In this document: positions 19,046-29,394 of the stretch, one piece after another
How the letters are laid out: each line of letters opens with the position of its first letter
How positions within the stretch are numbered: position 1 is the stretch's first letter
NCBI RefSeq assembly: GCF_001456025.1
Contig: NZ_LMTZ01000107.1
Coordinates: 62,001-126,000 of the forward strand
Reading direction: 5' to 3'
From: Mastigocoleus testarum BC008
GTDB taxonomy: Bacteria > Cyanobacteriota > Cyanobacteriia > Cyanobacteriales > Nostocaceae
DNA length: 64,000 nt
Program-made: the position numbers and the translations under genes
The notes under the pieces: model-generated
Databases searched by the model: none
Told to the model about the DNA's origin: nothing
What the model saw: only the letters and a program-made list of their open reading frames with translations

Positions 19046-21823
19046 ATGATAGGTGAATCGTTCGAAGTTCTTTTGTTATTTAACAAATCGCAAGAAGTTG
19101 AGCAGGATAAGGACCGCAGTGACGATGTTTGTCCTGAAATTTCACTGCTCGGGGAAACATTGGAGAAACAGCAGGAGATTCACCACAATAATCATAGTCA
19201 TTTAGCTAAATTACTCCAATCAGAAGCCTTTAACAGTGAATTTGCCTCTCAATTCCAGTTTAATGTAAGTTCATATGAAAACCCACAGGCTGTTTTAGAT
19301 TTTTTTCAATTAACTTTTTCGATATCAAAACAACCTGATCTTTTTTTATGGGAAAATTTTATACCCACACAAGAAAATTTAGAAATTATCTCCCAAATCT
19401 TTTCTCAATTTCCCCATCTAGCAGTGATAGTGGTAGGTGAAGCGAAGGAAGAACGAGCTATTTTACAAGTTTTGCAGCTGGGGGTACAAGATTACTTGGA
19501 TTGGAGTGAGCTTACACCCAAAATCTTGCGACGAAGTGTATTAAAGGGGGTCAGTCGCCAGCAAAAAATTAACTTGGAACAAAAATTAATCGGTAATACC
19601 AAACCAGATTTACAAAGCCAAAAAAAAGTATCTACAAATACATCGAATACGGTCAACAAGCAAGCAGAAGCTGACCTACAAAGACGTGAAAATTCACTAC
19701 GCAAACAAAGCCAAACATTAGTACAACTTGCTAAAAGTAAAACTTTGTTACAACAAGGAAATTTAAATGTTGCTCTTAGGGAAATTACAGAAGCTGCTGC
19801 AAAAACTTTAGAAGTAGAACGAATCAGTGTCTGGTTGTACGACCAAGATAATTTAAAACTGGAATGTGTAAATTTATATGAACTGACTAAAAATTATCAT
19901 TCCTGCGGTAGAGTCTTAGAACGAAGAAATTACCCCACTTATTTTCAAGCCTTAGCTACAGAAAGAACTATTAATCTTGCTGATGCTGCAAACGACCCTA
20001 AAACAGTAGAGTTAAAATCGTCTTATTTGCAGTTGCATAATATCTATTCAATACTCCACGCACAAATTTGGTTATGGGGACGTTTGGTAGGAGTTGTATC
20101 CTACGAACATGTAGATAAGATACGATATTGGACTTTAGAAGAAGAAAATTTTGCTGCTTCAATTGCTGATTTTGTTTCTTTAGCTATTGAAGCTAGCGAT
20201 CGCGCGACAACAGAAAAAGCGTTAAGACGTTCTGAAGGAAAATTACGAGCAATTTTTGAACGTTCTTCCATTGGTATTGGACTCATTGATATGAGTACCA
20301 GAATAGTTGATGCGAATCCTGCTTTATGTTTGATGTTGGGATATTCCCACGACCAAATGTATGGCAAACGTTTTACTGATTATATTTCGCCAGATGAATT
20401 AAAAAGCGATCTGGAACTTTATCAACAATTAATTGCAGGAATATGCGATCGCTTCGAAATGGAAAGACGTTTTGTACGTCGAGATGGACGGATAGTTTGG
20501 ACTTTGTTGAGCGTGTCTTTACTTCCAAGCACAGATGCAGAATCAAAGTTATTCTTAGCAATTATTGAAGATATTACTGAACGCAAACACACCGAATTAA
20601 AATTAAGACATAGTAAGGAAGCTGCAGAAGCAGGTAGTAGAGCAAAAAGTGAATTTTTGGCTACTATGAGCCACGAGCTACGTACACCTTTAAATGCAAT
20701 TATGGGTTTGTCACAATTATTACTGCAAAATATTGTTGGCGAGCTTAACGATAAACAAAAACAATATGTAACTTGTATATATACAAGTGGAGAACATTTG
20801 CTAGCATTGATTAACGATATTTTAGATTTATCCAAAGTTGAAGCGGGTCGAGAAGAATTATTACTTGCACCTTTAGTCATTCAAGACTTGTGTCAAGTGG
20901 TTATCGCCACAGTCAGCGAGCGTGCTCAAGAAAAAAGTTTGGAATTAATTGTAGATATAGATCCCCAAGCCAGAATCTGCATTGCTGACGAACGTAGGAT
21001 GAAACAAATGTTACTTAATTTGCTCACCAATGCTGTTAAGTTTACACAAAAGGGGAAAATTTCACTTACAGTTAAGAAAATTAGTCATGGGATAAATTTC
21101 ATTGTTTCTGATACAGGGATTGGAATAGATTCGAGTCAATTCAAATCTTTATTTGAGCCTTTTAAACAGTTAGATAGTCGTCTGAATCGTCATTACGATG
21201 GTACGGGTTTGGGATTAGCACTCACACGCAAGCTAATCCAGTTACACGGAGGGGAAATCAGCCTAAAGTCAAAGGTTGGTAAAGGTAGCAGTTTCACTTT
21301 GTTTTTACCAGATAGAAACGTTAAAGATGAGTGGGGAGCAATTTTGCAAAATGACTTGGAAGAAGATCGGATTGATAATATTTCTGCTAATTCATTATTC
21401 AGTGCGAGAACTAAGCGTATAGCATTAATGGAAGATGAAGTGCATACTGCAAATTTATTACAAGATTATCTGCAAACCTTTGGTTATCGAGTAGAACAAT
21501 TCGATCCGGTAGAAGATTGTTTGGTGCAAATCAGAAATTATCTACCGGATTTAATTTTGTTAAACACAGAGTTGGAAGGAAATTATAGTGGTTGGGATAT
21601 ATTCCTTCAATTACGCCAGCATAAAAGTTTGCAAGATTTACCTGTCATAATTATGACACCGATGGGAGGCTCGAAGGAATATCCAGAAAGTCTGCAAAGC
21701 GATCAAGCGAAAATGAAGCTTTTAGAAGAAGCCCAAGAAGCAGGTACAATTGGCTATTTGAGTAAGCCAATTAGAACGGTGCAGTTAGAATCAATTTTGA
21801 TGCGTTATTTGAGTTCATCGTAG
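19046..21823 (+). CDS. Hybrid histidine kinase (degenerate REC-GAF-PAS-HisKA-HATPase-REC)
   Basis: A soluble multidomain kinase of 925 residues from the ATG at 19046; a GTG 21 bp upstream is also open. The N-terminal ~170 residues look like a receiver fold (LAVIVVGEAKEERAILQVLQLGVQDYL) without a phosphorylatable Asp. A GAF domain follows (about 230-385), then a PAS domain (about 395-515, ending in IIEDITERKHTE), HisKA with SHELRTPLNAIMG and His543, and a HATPase with DTGIGI and GTGLGLALTRKL. The C-terminal receiver keeps the acidic EDE and the Lys in SKP, but the phospho-acceptor position reads LILLN, so Asn840 replaces Asp. Phosphorelay through this receiver is therefore doubtful. Confidence 0.9.
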   Translation: MIGESFEVLLLFNKSQEVEQDKDRSDDVCPEISLLGETLEKQQEIHHNNHSHLAKLLQSEAFNSEFASQFQFNVSSYENPQAVLDFFQLTFSISKQPDLFLWENFIPTQENLEIISQIFSQFPHLAVIVVGEAKEERAILQVLQLGVQDYLDWSELTPKILRRSVLKGVSRQQKINLEQKLIGNTKPDLQSQKKVSTNTSNTVNKQAEADLQRRENSLRKQSQTLVQLAKSKTLLQQGNLNVALREITEAAAKTLEVERISVWLYDQDNLKLECVNLYELTKNYHSCGRVLERRNYPTYFQALATERTINLADAANDPKTVELKSSYLQLHNIYSILHAQIWLWGRLVGVVSYEHVDKIRYWTLEEENFAASIADFVSLAIEASDRATTEKALRRSEGKLRAIFERSSIGIGLIDMSTRIVDANPALCLMLGYSHDQMYGKRFTDYISPDELKSDLELYQQLIAGICDRFEMERRFVRRDGRIVWTLLSVSLLPSTDAESKLFLAIIEDITERKHTELKLRHSKEAAEAGSRAKSEFLATMSHELRTPLNAIMGLSQLLLQNIVGELNDKQKQYVTCIYTSGEHLLALINDILDLSKVEAGREELLLAPLVIQDLCQVVIATVSERAQEKSLELIVDIDPQARICIADERRMKQMLLNLLTNAVKFTQKGKISLTVKKISHGINFIVSDTGIGIDSSQFKSLFEPFKQLDSRLNRHYDGTGLGLALTRKLIQLHGGEISLKSKVGKGSSFTLFLPDRNVKDEWGAILQNDLEEDRIDNISANSLFSARTKRIALMEDEVHTANLLQDYLQTFGYRVEQFDPVEDCLVQIRNYLPDLILLNTELEGNYSGWDIFLQLRQHKSLQDLPVIIMTPMGGSKEYPESLQSDQAKMKLLEEAQEAGTIGYLSKPIRTVQLESILMRYLSSS

Positions 21824-22254
21824 TTAGTGTTAGTCGATGGAAATATGGGAAATAGATATGCGCTGCATTGAAAAAAATTCATTTGCACGCAATTTATGAC
21901 GCAAAGAAAATTTCTTAACTGCATAACTAGATAGTGCTTAGAAAGTATTTATAAATGGAAAATAAAATCACTAAACTGCATAACTCCATTACATTTAAAC
22001 TTATTTAATTAAGGTTTATATAAACTGAATAACAACTTTCAGCTTTACAGCTTTCTGAGACTATGAACTTTGTCTTGCTTATGTTTATTGCGATAGTTCA
22101 AGTTTATGGAATTACTTTTTTACTATCCTCTCTTTAAGGAAATACTATTTTTCAAACTTATACTGATGTGAAACTTGTATAATTTCTCCAGAAATTAGAA
22201 GTTGACTTCCTAATTCAGAATCGAAAATTTCATCACTAAGCAAGGAAAAGTGAA
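21824..22254. other. Upstream region of the caspase-hydrolase gene
   Basis: An AT-rich 430-bp spacer without a gene. A good ribosome-binding site (AAGGAAAAG) lies 6-8 bp before the ATG at 22255. A promoter must lie here, but no element was clear enough to annotate. Confidence 0.5.
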
Positions 22255-25200
22255 ATGGCTAAAAAGATCTACGCCTTACTTGTTGGAATAAATGATTACA
22301 GTAAAGTACCAGATGCTGGTAATTTATATGGTTGTATCAATGATATTGAAACAGTAGAAAAATATTTACGTAACAGGATTGCTACTGAGAATGGAAAATG
22401 GAAACTAGTTGAAAATCCAGAAGTTCCTTGGAAACTAACCGATAGTTTAGCAACACGTCAGGCGATTATTGATGGTTTTGAAAAGCATTTATGCAATGCT
22501 GATAGTGACGATGTCGTATTATTTTATTATTCTGGTCATGGCTCTCAAGAACCTGCACCAGATGTTTTTAGTAGTGTAGAACAAGATGGCAATCTTGAAA
22601 CTTTTGTTTGCTATGACAGCCGTACTTACGATAATGATAATAACAAAATTCAAGATTTAGCAGACAAGGAATTAAACTATTTAATTGAGAAAGTTGCAAA
22701 AAAAGATCCCCATATTCTAGTTATTTTAGATTCTTGTCACTCTGGTACTGCAACTAGAGATCCAGAGGTTGTGGAACGTCAAGCAAATCCTAATGCAAAA
22801 GTAAGAGATTTAAAAGATTTTATTTTCCCCGAAGAATGGGTTAATAAGCGGGTCCGCAGAGATTATCAGCGTCCCAGACATATAGCAATTTCTGCTTGTC
22901 GCGATTTTCAAAAAGCGAAAGAGCATGCAGGTACAAATGGTCAAAGTCGTGGTGCTTTTTCTTACTTTTTAACGGAAGCTTTACAACGTACTAATGGTGG
23001 TTTATCCTATGCAAATTTAGTCCAAGATATTAATGCCTTGATAACTGGTAAAGTTGAAGATCAGTCACCACAGATAGAAGGAGCAGCAGAGGATTTAAGA
23101 GAAGCTTTCTTGGGAGGTGCAGCTGGCGAACCTATAAATTATTTTACTTTGACTTATAACCAAGAAGAGCATCACAGTTGGGTGATTAATGGTGGAATTT
23201 TACATGGTATTCGTCCTGAATCAGAAGGAAAGACTTCCCTAGCCATTTTTTCTCAAGGAACTAAGTTAGAAGACTTACAAGAAATTGATAAAGCAATTTG
23301 TAATGCTGAAGTTACCCAAGTAATGACTGAAGCTAGCAAAGTGGTACTGTTTGATGAGAATAACGAGGAAATCAATTTACCTCAGGAACAAGCTTATTGG
23401 GGGGTAATTAGCGATATCCCCTTACCAAATTTGAAGGTATTTTTTACAGGGGATGAAGCTGGTAAAAGTATAGTTATTAAAGAATTTGAAAAAAGTGAAA
23501 ATAAGTTTGTAGCAACAGCAGATTTAGAGGAGAATGCAGATTATTATTTAGAAGCTGATAAAGGTCAATACTGGATTACGCAACCAAGCGATCACAAACC
23601 ACTAGTAGCACCTATTCCGGAAATACCAGATAAGCAAGGATATACTCAACAACGCGCAAAGCAAATAATAAAACGTTTGGAGCATATCGCGCGTTGGAAA
23701 AATATTTTGGAATTGAAAACTCCACCTACTAGTCAGATTAAACCTGGTGATGTGGAGATGAAAGTTATCCTTACTTCTAGGAGTGAAGAAGATTCTTCAA
23801 AAGATGGGATATCCCGTTTATCTGCTTTATCCGCAGAGTATACCTTTGAAAATAATAAATTCAAGGAACCAAGGATAAAAATTAAGGTTACAAATCATTG
23901 TGACAAAGACGTTTATTTCCAGGTATTGGAATTAGCAGAAGATTATGAAATACAGGTGACTAAATTTTTTAATGAAAGAGGTAGTATCTTCTTACCAAAA
24001 AAGCCAGATCGAGGTGAAAGTTGTAGAGAAGGAAAAGAATTAGAATTTTTCATTCCTGATAATTATTTAAGGAATGGAATCAGGAAGTTTGATGACATTT
24101 ATAAATTAATTGTTAGTACTAGAGATTTTGATGCAAGTTTACTCGAACAGCGAGAATTAGATATTCCTCCTCCAACAAAACGTTCTGTTGGTTTATCAGG
24201 TACTCTTAACAGATTGATGGATAGAGTTTATACCCGCAAAACAAGAGAGGTAGTAGACGAGTACATTAATAACTGGATGACTCAAGAAGTCAAAGTTACT
24301 TTGATCAAACCACCTGGTGGAGTAGAAATCAAAGAATCTGAACCTACTAGGTTACTTACTGGGGTAAATTTACAAGGACATTCCAGTTTCAAAGGTAAAT
24401 TTAGTATTAATCCTTTACCTCCAATTAGTCGCGACCCTAATAGTAATGTCATCCCACCGATTTTTTTGCAGGACCAAACTACTGTTCTACGAGATGGAAG
24501 GAGATTACCTGAGCCATATAACTTTAATATGACTCGTGGTGGTGGTGGAAATTTGAGTGTCTTAGAAATCGTCGATCTGAAAAATCGCGAAAGCGTTACA
24601 CCAGAAAATCCCATCAAATTAATAGTAGAACGACGGTCATTATCTGGAGAACATATCTTACCCGTTGCTTATGATGGAGAATTTTTCTTACCTTTGGGTA
24701 AAGCTAAGACAGTAAATGGTAAAACAGAAATTAGTATCGAGCGTTTACCCGAACCAATAACCGATAGTCGCAGTTTGCAAGGTTCAATTAAAATACTTTT
24801 CCAAAAAATTATCTACGAAAGTGCGGGTAAAGGATTAGGTGCTAAGTTCTCCTATCCACTTTTAAGAATTGCAAACATCTCTGACACTGGACGGGTAACG
24901 TATAACGTTAACAGCAAAGAAATTCGCGAAAAAGTAGCCTCAGCCAATAAGATTTTACTTTATATTCACGGTATTACCGGTGATACAGAAACTTTACTCC
25001 CCAGCGTACAATTGACAGCAGAGTTTATAGGAGAAAGTCTCAAGGAAAAGGGTAAATATGATTTAATCCTGGCTTTTGAATACGAAAGTATAAAGACGAA
25101 AATTCAGCAAAGCGCTAAAGATCTCAAACAAAGATTAGAAGAAGTTGGTTTAACTGCAAATCACGGTAAGCAATTACATATTGTTGCTCATTCAATGGGT

Positions 25201-25797
25201 GGTTTAGTATCTCGTGCTTTTATCGAGCAAGAAGGTGGAAATGAATTTGTCCAACATTTGGTAATGTTGGGTACACCTAATGCTGGTTCCCCCTGGTCGC
25301 AAATTCAAGATTGGGTTTTTACTGCTCTTGGTATAGGTTTAAATCAACTTTCTAGTGTTGCTTGGCCTATAAATATTATTAGTGGATTGCTGGCATTTTT
25401 GGAAGCTAATGATGATGCTTTAGACCAAATGAAATATCAAAGCGATTTTATGCAAAGCATCGCCCAAAATAACGACCCCAATGTTCAGTATACAATCATT
25501 GCTGGCGATCGCTCAATTCGTCCCGAAGCATTGCAAGTCGAACCTGGAAAAAACTCCAGTAAAATACAGCGACTAATGCGGAAATTGTTTGGTTCTGCTG
25601 TAGATAATGTTGTAAATATGGCGTTTTTCAATCAACCAAATGATATTGCTGTGAGCTTGGAAAGTATGACAAGTATTAGTACACAGAGAAACCCTCAGCC
25701 TAGGATTATATCTCCGATTGCTTGCGACCATCTTACTTATTTCACTAGTGAAGCTGGTTTACTTGCGTTAGTACAAGCACTATGTGAGGATTTGTAA
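22255..25797 (+). CDS. Caspase-family protease fused to an alpha/beta hydrolase
   Basis: A 1180-residue two-enzyme fusion. Residues 1-290 form a C14/metacaspase-like domain starting KIYALLVGINDY. The catalytic dyad is His95 in YYSGHGSQE and Cys161 in ILDSCHSG, both intact. Residues 300-870 are an extended, probably beta-rich region; its first part is paralogous to the post-caspase part of the 29395-34056 protein (KQIIKRLEHIARW against IKIIKRLEHISRW). The C-terminal ~290 residues are a lipase-like hydrolase with ILLYIHGITGDTETL, nucleophile Ser980 in AHSMGGLVSR, an Asp in GDRSIRP and a His in CDHLTYF. It looks like an effector of the adjacent VMAP module, though a terminator separates them. 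Confidence 0.88.
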   Translation: MAKKIYALLVGINDYSKVPDAGNLYGCINDIETVEKYLRNRIATENGKWKLVENPEVPWKLTDSLATRQAIIDGFEKHLCNADSDDVVLFYYSGHGSQEPAPDVFSSVEQDGNLETFVCYDSRTYDNDNNKIQDLADKELNYLIEKVAKKDPHILVILDSCHSGTATRDPEVVERQANPNAKVRDLKDFIFPEEWVNKRVRRDYQRPRHIAISACRDFQKAKEHAGTNGQSRGAFSYFLTEALQRTNGGLSYANLVQDINALITGKVEDQSPQIEGAAEDLREAFLGGAAGEPINYFTLTYNQEEHHSWVINGGILHGIRPESEGKTSLAIFSQGTKLEDLQEIDKAICNAEVTQVMTEASKVVLFDENNEEINLPQEQAYWGVISDIPLPNLKVFFTGDEAGKSIVIKEFEKSENKFVATADLEENADYYLEADKGQYWITQPSDHKPLVAPIPEIPDKQGYTQQRAKQIIKRLEHIARWKNILELKTPPTSQIKPGDVEMKVILTSRSEEDSSKDGISRLSALSAEYTFENNKFKEPRIKIKVTNHCDKDVYFQVLELAEDYEIQVTKFFNERGSIFLPKKPDRGESCREGKELEFFIPDNYLRNGIRKFDDIYKLIVSTRDFDASLLEQRELDIPPPTKRSVGLSGTLNRLMDRVYTRKTREVVDEYINNWMTQEVKVTLIKPPGGVEIKESEPTRLLTGVNLQGHSSFKGKFSINPLPPISRDPNSNVIPPIFLQDQTTVLRDGRRLPEPYNFNMTRGGGGNLSVLEIVDLKNRESVTPENPIKLIVERRSLSGEHILPVAYDGEFFLPLGKAKTVNGKTEISIERLPEPITDSRSLQGSIKILFQKIIYESAGKGLGAKFSYPLLRIANISDTGRVTYNVNSKEIREKVASANKILLYIHGITGDTETLLPSVQLTAEFIGESLKEKGKYDLILAFEYESIKTKIQQSAKDLKQRLEEVGLTANHGKQLHIVAHSMGGLVSRAFIEQEGGNEFVQHLVMLGTPNAGSPWSQIQDWVFTALGIGLNQLSSVAWPINIISGLLAFLEANDDALDQMKYQSDFMQSIAQNNDPNVQYTIIAGDRSIRPEALQVEPGKNSSKIQRLMRKLFGSAVDNVVNMAFFNQPNDIAVSLESMTSISTQRNPQPRIISPIACDHLTYFTSEAGLLALVQALCEDL

Positions 25798-25809
25798 CTT
25801 TTCTGTATT

Positions 25810-25841
25810 AGCGACATCTGCTCATGATGTCGCTATTTTTT
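25810..25841 (+). terminator. Rho-independent terminator after the caspase-hydrolase gene
   Basis: AGCGACAT and ATGTCGCT form a perfect 8-bp stem around a 9-nt loop, followed by ATTTTTTG. It lies 13 bp after the stop codon and separates this gene from the VMAP-MoxR-vWA cluster, suggesting that the cluster has its own promoter in 25842-25950. Confidence 0.87.
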
Positions 25842-25953
25842 GCGATCTTTGATTATTGGAAGATTAATCATATAATTTATGTATGATTTGTAACTAAATA
25901 CAAAAATTATCTAAGTGTAGTTATTGAGCTTTTATTATCAAGTTTTAGAGTTT

Positions 25954-28074
25954 ATGGAACTGACAGAGAAAGAACTTAATTTACTATGTGAGGCAATATA
26001 TAAAGTTTATCCATGCTCAGAGCAATTAGAGGAAATTTTAAATCAAAATGAAGATTTAAACGAAAAATTAATTTTAAAGATTGATAGTTCTAACTTACTG
26101 GATGATGATTCTTTATGCACATTGAATAAATATAATCAAAACAATTCAGAAAATGAAAATGAAAAAGTTAAATTATTAATTTTAGAGGCATATAATACTA
26201 ATTTTATAAATTACAAAAATGAATATAATGAGATTATGTATTCAATAAAGAGTAATAATTCCATCATATTCGATATAAATAAAGATAAAGTAGTAGTAAA
26301 AGAAACTCAAGAATTCCATGACGCAACATTAAGTAGAGAGTATCAGATATGTCATTTTTTGGGTCATGGTAATAATGGGGTTATATTGAGTAGCGAAGAA
26401 ATAACACCGGAAAAATTAAAATCATATTTTCAATACAGAAGTAAATGTAAGTGTGTTATCTTTAATGCTTGTTCTTCAGAGGAAGCAGCAAAGCAAGTTA
26501 GCGAGCATATTGACTATGCTATTGGTATGACCCAAGTTATAAACGACGAAGTCGCAATTAAATTTGCGGGAGGTTTTTATCGTGGGTTACAGAATGGAAT
26601 TGATAATAATCAAGAAATATTTTTGACAGGTTTTAGAGAGGGTATAGTTGCTATTAAAGGGGATAAAAATTCGCAAGAAAATATACCTGTTTTATATATT
26701 AATTATAAACAAGCAATTTTAAGTTTACTGAAGCAATTAGATTATAAAGGTAAAATAGAAGATTTTATAAAAATATTATGCGGTGCTTTTCCAAACAATA
26801 AAATATTTAGGATTTATTCATATCCTGTCAAAAAAGCTGATTTAAATAACTTTATAAATATTATCAACGGTATAAATCAAGATAATATTTGGAGATCGGT
26901 TCTCACTGCTTATAGAGAAACTTTACCAAAGGACGCAATTGTAGATAACAGTGACCTGAATAATCCGCTAGAGATAAATGATATTATAGATATTTTATGC
27001 GAACAATACCCATATTCATTACACGAAGAAAATATTTATAAAGATATTCCGAGTATTTTAGAGTTCGCTAAAAATCTAGCTAGTAAATTTTTAGAAAATA
27101 GTGAAGGATATCAAATAATACAGCGTTGGGTTGAAGAGGTATCATCAAAATTAAGTATCAAAGTAGATGTAAACCCTAAAATTGAATCTAAATCGACATT
27201 AGAGCAACAAACTTTTTTATCGATATTCGTCTCTCCCGAAGGATCTAAATTTCGTCTAGAAGCAGAATATGTTTTAGACGATAATCAAAATCTTCAACCC
27301 CAGCCTTTTGATTTTCAAGACCGAGAAAGTAATAATTATAAAGCCGATAAGGGTTTTATATGTTCGGAGAAAGAAATCCCCTCAGTTCTAGATAAAATTA
27401 TTAATAATTTTATGAGTAGTTTTAGAGAAGAAATGGTGAAACCAACTATAGAAATATTTTTACCATATAAATATTTAGGAAAAAATTTAGATAACGAGTG
27501 GCGTATAAAAGATGATTTTAAAGATGAAATTGCTATCGTCCAAGAATACAAGATAATCTTTTATCCTCTAGAGCGTTTTACAGGTAATAATTCTTATTCC
27601 AGTTTTAAAGAAGTTTGGTTAATATTTGAAGATATTTTAAGAAGTGACGCTGATATAAATTCAATTATTACACATGTGGAAACAATCCAGAAAATCGATA
27701 AAAATTACAGAAAGCTAGCTAAACATTTAAAGTTAAAGAGAAAAATAGGTGTTAAATTAATGTCTCATTTTCCAGTCAAAGAAAAAGAACAAGAATATTT
27801 TTGGAGAACTATTTTGAGTGGAGGAATACCTCTTGTTTTTTGGACAAGATATCATCGCAAAGATAATATTAATTTAGATGATATCGACATTTACTTAACC
27901 AAAAAATATTTAGAAAATAATTTTGCAAATTTTATTTTTCAAATGTGTAAGATTCGTCAAGATGCTTATGATGATGAAGACAATCAGGAAGATAAATTAG
28001 GTTATCATCTCGGCTTTTTGTGCGACAATCTCAATCGAATAAAAAAAAGTAAGCTTTTAAAATCATTCTTGTAA
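25954..28074 (+). CDS. VMAP (vWA-MoxR-associated) protein with CHAT-like protease region, module A
   Basis: A protein of 706 residues from the ATG at 25954. The N-terminus (MELTEKELNLLCEAIYKVYP) resembles a small helical effector-associated domain. Residues about 120-235 look like a minimal CHAT/caspase-like protease, with His138 in FLGHGNNG and Cys173 in IFNACSS. A helical middle follows. The C-terminal ~250 residues match the VMAP-C pattern (IEIFLPYKYLG, PLVFWTRY, LGYHLGFLCDNLNRI), which aligns with the module B protein at 49824-51221. It precedes the MoxR gene by 7 bp, so they are co-transcribed. VMAP proteins are thought to couple sensing to effectors in ternary conflict systems; that role is inferred here. 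Confidence 0.78.
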   Translation: MELTEKELNLLCEAIYKVYPCSEQLEEILNQNEDLNEKLILKIDSSNLLDDDSLCTLNKYNQNNSENENEKVKLLILEAYNTNFINYKNEYNEIMYSIKSNNSIIFDINKDKVVVKETQEFHDATLSREYQICHFLGHGNNGVILSSEEITPEKLKSYFQYRSKCKCVIFNACSSEEAAKQVSEHIDYAIGMTQVINDEVAIKFAGGFYRGLQNGIDNNQEIFLTGFREGIVAIKGDKNSQENIPVLYINYKQAILSLLKQLDYKGKIEDFIKILCGAFPNNKIFRIYSYPVKKADLNNFINIINGINQDNIWRSVLTAYRETLPKDAIVDNSDLNNPLEINDIIDILCEQYPYSLHEENIYKDIPSILEFAKNLASKFLENSEGYQIIQRWVEEVSSKLSIKVDVNPKIESKSTLEQQTFLSIFVSPEGSKFRLEAEYVLDDNQNLQPQPFDFQDRESNNYKADKGFICSEKEIPSVLDKIINNFMSSFREEMVKPTIEIFLPYKYLGKNLDNEWRIKDDFKDEIAIVQEYKIIFYPLERFTGNNSYSSFKEVWLIFEDILRSDADINSIITHVETIQKIDKNYRKLAKHLKLKRKIGVKLMSHFPVKEKEQEYFWRTILSGGIPLVFWTRYHRKDNINLDDIDIYLTKKYLENNFANFIFQMCKIRQDAYDDEDNQEDKLGYHLGFLCDNLNRIKKSKLLKSFL

Positions 28075-28081
28075 TTTTTAA

Positions 28082-29284
28082 ATGAAAAGTCATCAAGTCA
28101 TGGAAGATAAACAAGATAAAGAAAAGGAAGACTGGCAATTATTTTATGGTGATGGGAAGCGCCATTATCATTTATGTAATATACAAGACACAAACATATG
28201 TGAAGGAAAAAACGACCTGTTAAATCGAAATTTCCCCGCTCCTCCTCCTTGGAGAAAATTCCACAAAATTAACAAAGAGGAACAAAAAGAAATTAACCAA
28301 CGCTGGGATGATATTCAAGAACTAGCTGAATCGGAAGAAAATACGCGAGGACGAAAAAGAGGTCAAAATTACCGCATTTATGTGGATCAAGCAAGTCTTG
28401 ATGGAGAAGAAATCACCGATGCTGCTCGAGAAGTTCTTAATGCTGTAAATGCTGCATTATATTTGCGTAGACCTGTTTTGGTGACAGGAAATCCTGGTTC
28501 GGGAAAAACTTCCTTAGCTTATGCGATCGCTTATGAATTGAATTTAGGTCCCGTTCTCGCTTGGTCTATTACTGCACGTTCGACTTTACAAGATGGACTT
28601 TATCGTTATGATGCCATTGGTCGGTTACAAGATGCAGAAAAAAATGGTCGTTTACAGGATCTAGAAAAAAATCATCGAGAACAATCTATCGGCAACTATA
28701 TTACTTTAGGTGCTCTGGGAACTGCTTTTTTACCTTCAAAATTTCCTAGAGTTTTATTAATTGATGAAATTGATAAAAGCGATATTAATTTACCTAACGA
28801 CTTATTGCATATTTTTGAAGAAGGTGCATTTAAAATTCCGGAGTTAGTCCGTAGAGTCAAAGATACTGAAAAAGAAACTAACACTGAAAAAGTTTTTACC
28901 TCAGATGGAGAAATAAAAGCTACCATTCGGCGAGGGAAAGTACTGTGTGCAGAATTCCCAATTGTGGTGATGACCAGTAATGGAGAACGGGAATTTCCAC
29001 CTGCTTTTTTACGACGGTGTTTGCGAGTAAGAATGCCAGATCCTCAAGGAGAAGCCCTCAAAAGTATTGTCAAAGCCCATTTTGGGGAAGAAGAATTTAA
29101 AAAGACTGAAGTCGAAATCTCTAAGCTAATTGAGTATTTTGAAGAAAAAGAAGGCGAGCGCTCGCCGGATCAATTGTTAAATGCTATACATTTACTTACA
29201 AATCATATTAGCCTTGAAGCTTTAGATAAAAATGGCTTAAAGGATTTGTTATTCAAGAGTTTGTCTATTAGTGAGGAATTATAG
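28082..29284 (+). CDS. MoxR-type AAA+ ATPase, module A
   Basis: A 400-residue AAA+ ATPase. Walker A is GNPGSGKT (Lys142), Walker B VLLIDEIDKSD, sensor 1 VVMTSNGERE, and an arginine-finger block FPPAFLRRCLRVRMP follows. The N-terminal ~100 residues are charged and specific to this group; an alternative ATG at 28100 is possible. MoxR ATPases act with vWA partners as ATP-driven remodelling chaperones, and the vWA protein is encoded directly downstream. The gene is paralogous to 48393-49496 of module B, including the shared LYLRRP..VTGxPGxGK region and DGLYxYDAIxRLQ. Confidence 0.9.
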   Translation: MKSHQVMEDKQDKEKEDWQLFYGDGKRHYHLCNIQDTNICEGKNDLLNRNFPAPPPWRKFHKINKEEQKEINQRWDDIQELAESEENTRGRKRGQNYRIYVDQASLDGEEITDAAREVLNAVNAALYLRRPVLVTGNPGSGKTSLAYAIAYELNLGPVLAWSITARSTLQDGLYRYDAIGRLQDAEKNGRLQDLEKNHREQSIGNYITLGALGTAFLPSKFPRVLLIDEIDKSDINLPNDLLHIFEEGAFKIPELVRRVKDTEKETNTEKVFTSDGEIKATIRRGKVLCAEFPIVVMTSNGEREFPPAFLRRCLRVRMPDPQGEALKSIVKAHFGEEEFKKTEVEISKLIEYFEEKEGERSPDQLLNAIHLLTNHISLEALDKNGLKDLLFKSLSISEEL

Positions 29285-29394
29285 TGGTTTGTCTTTGTTT
29301 CTTTGCAGAGACGACCCAACCAATCGCAATTAAAAAATTAACAGCTTGAACTGAATGTAATATTGTCAAAGAGATTGGGGGAAGGGTCTAAACA

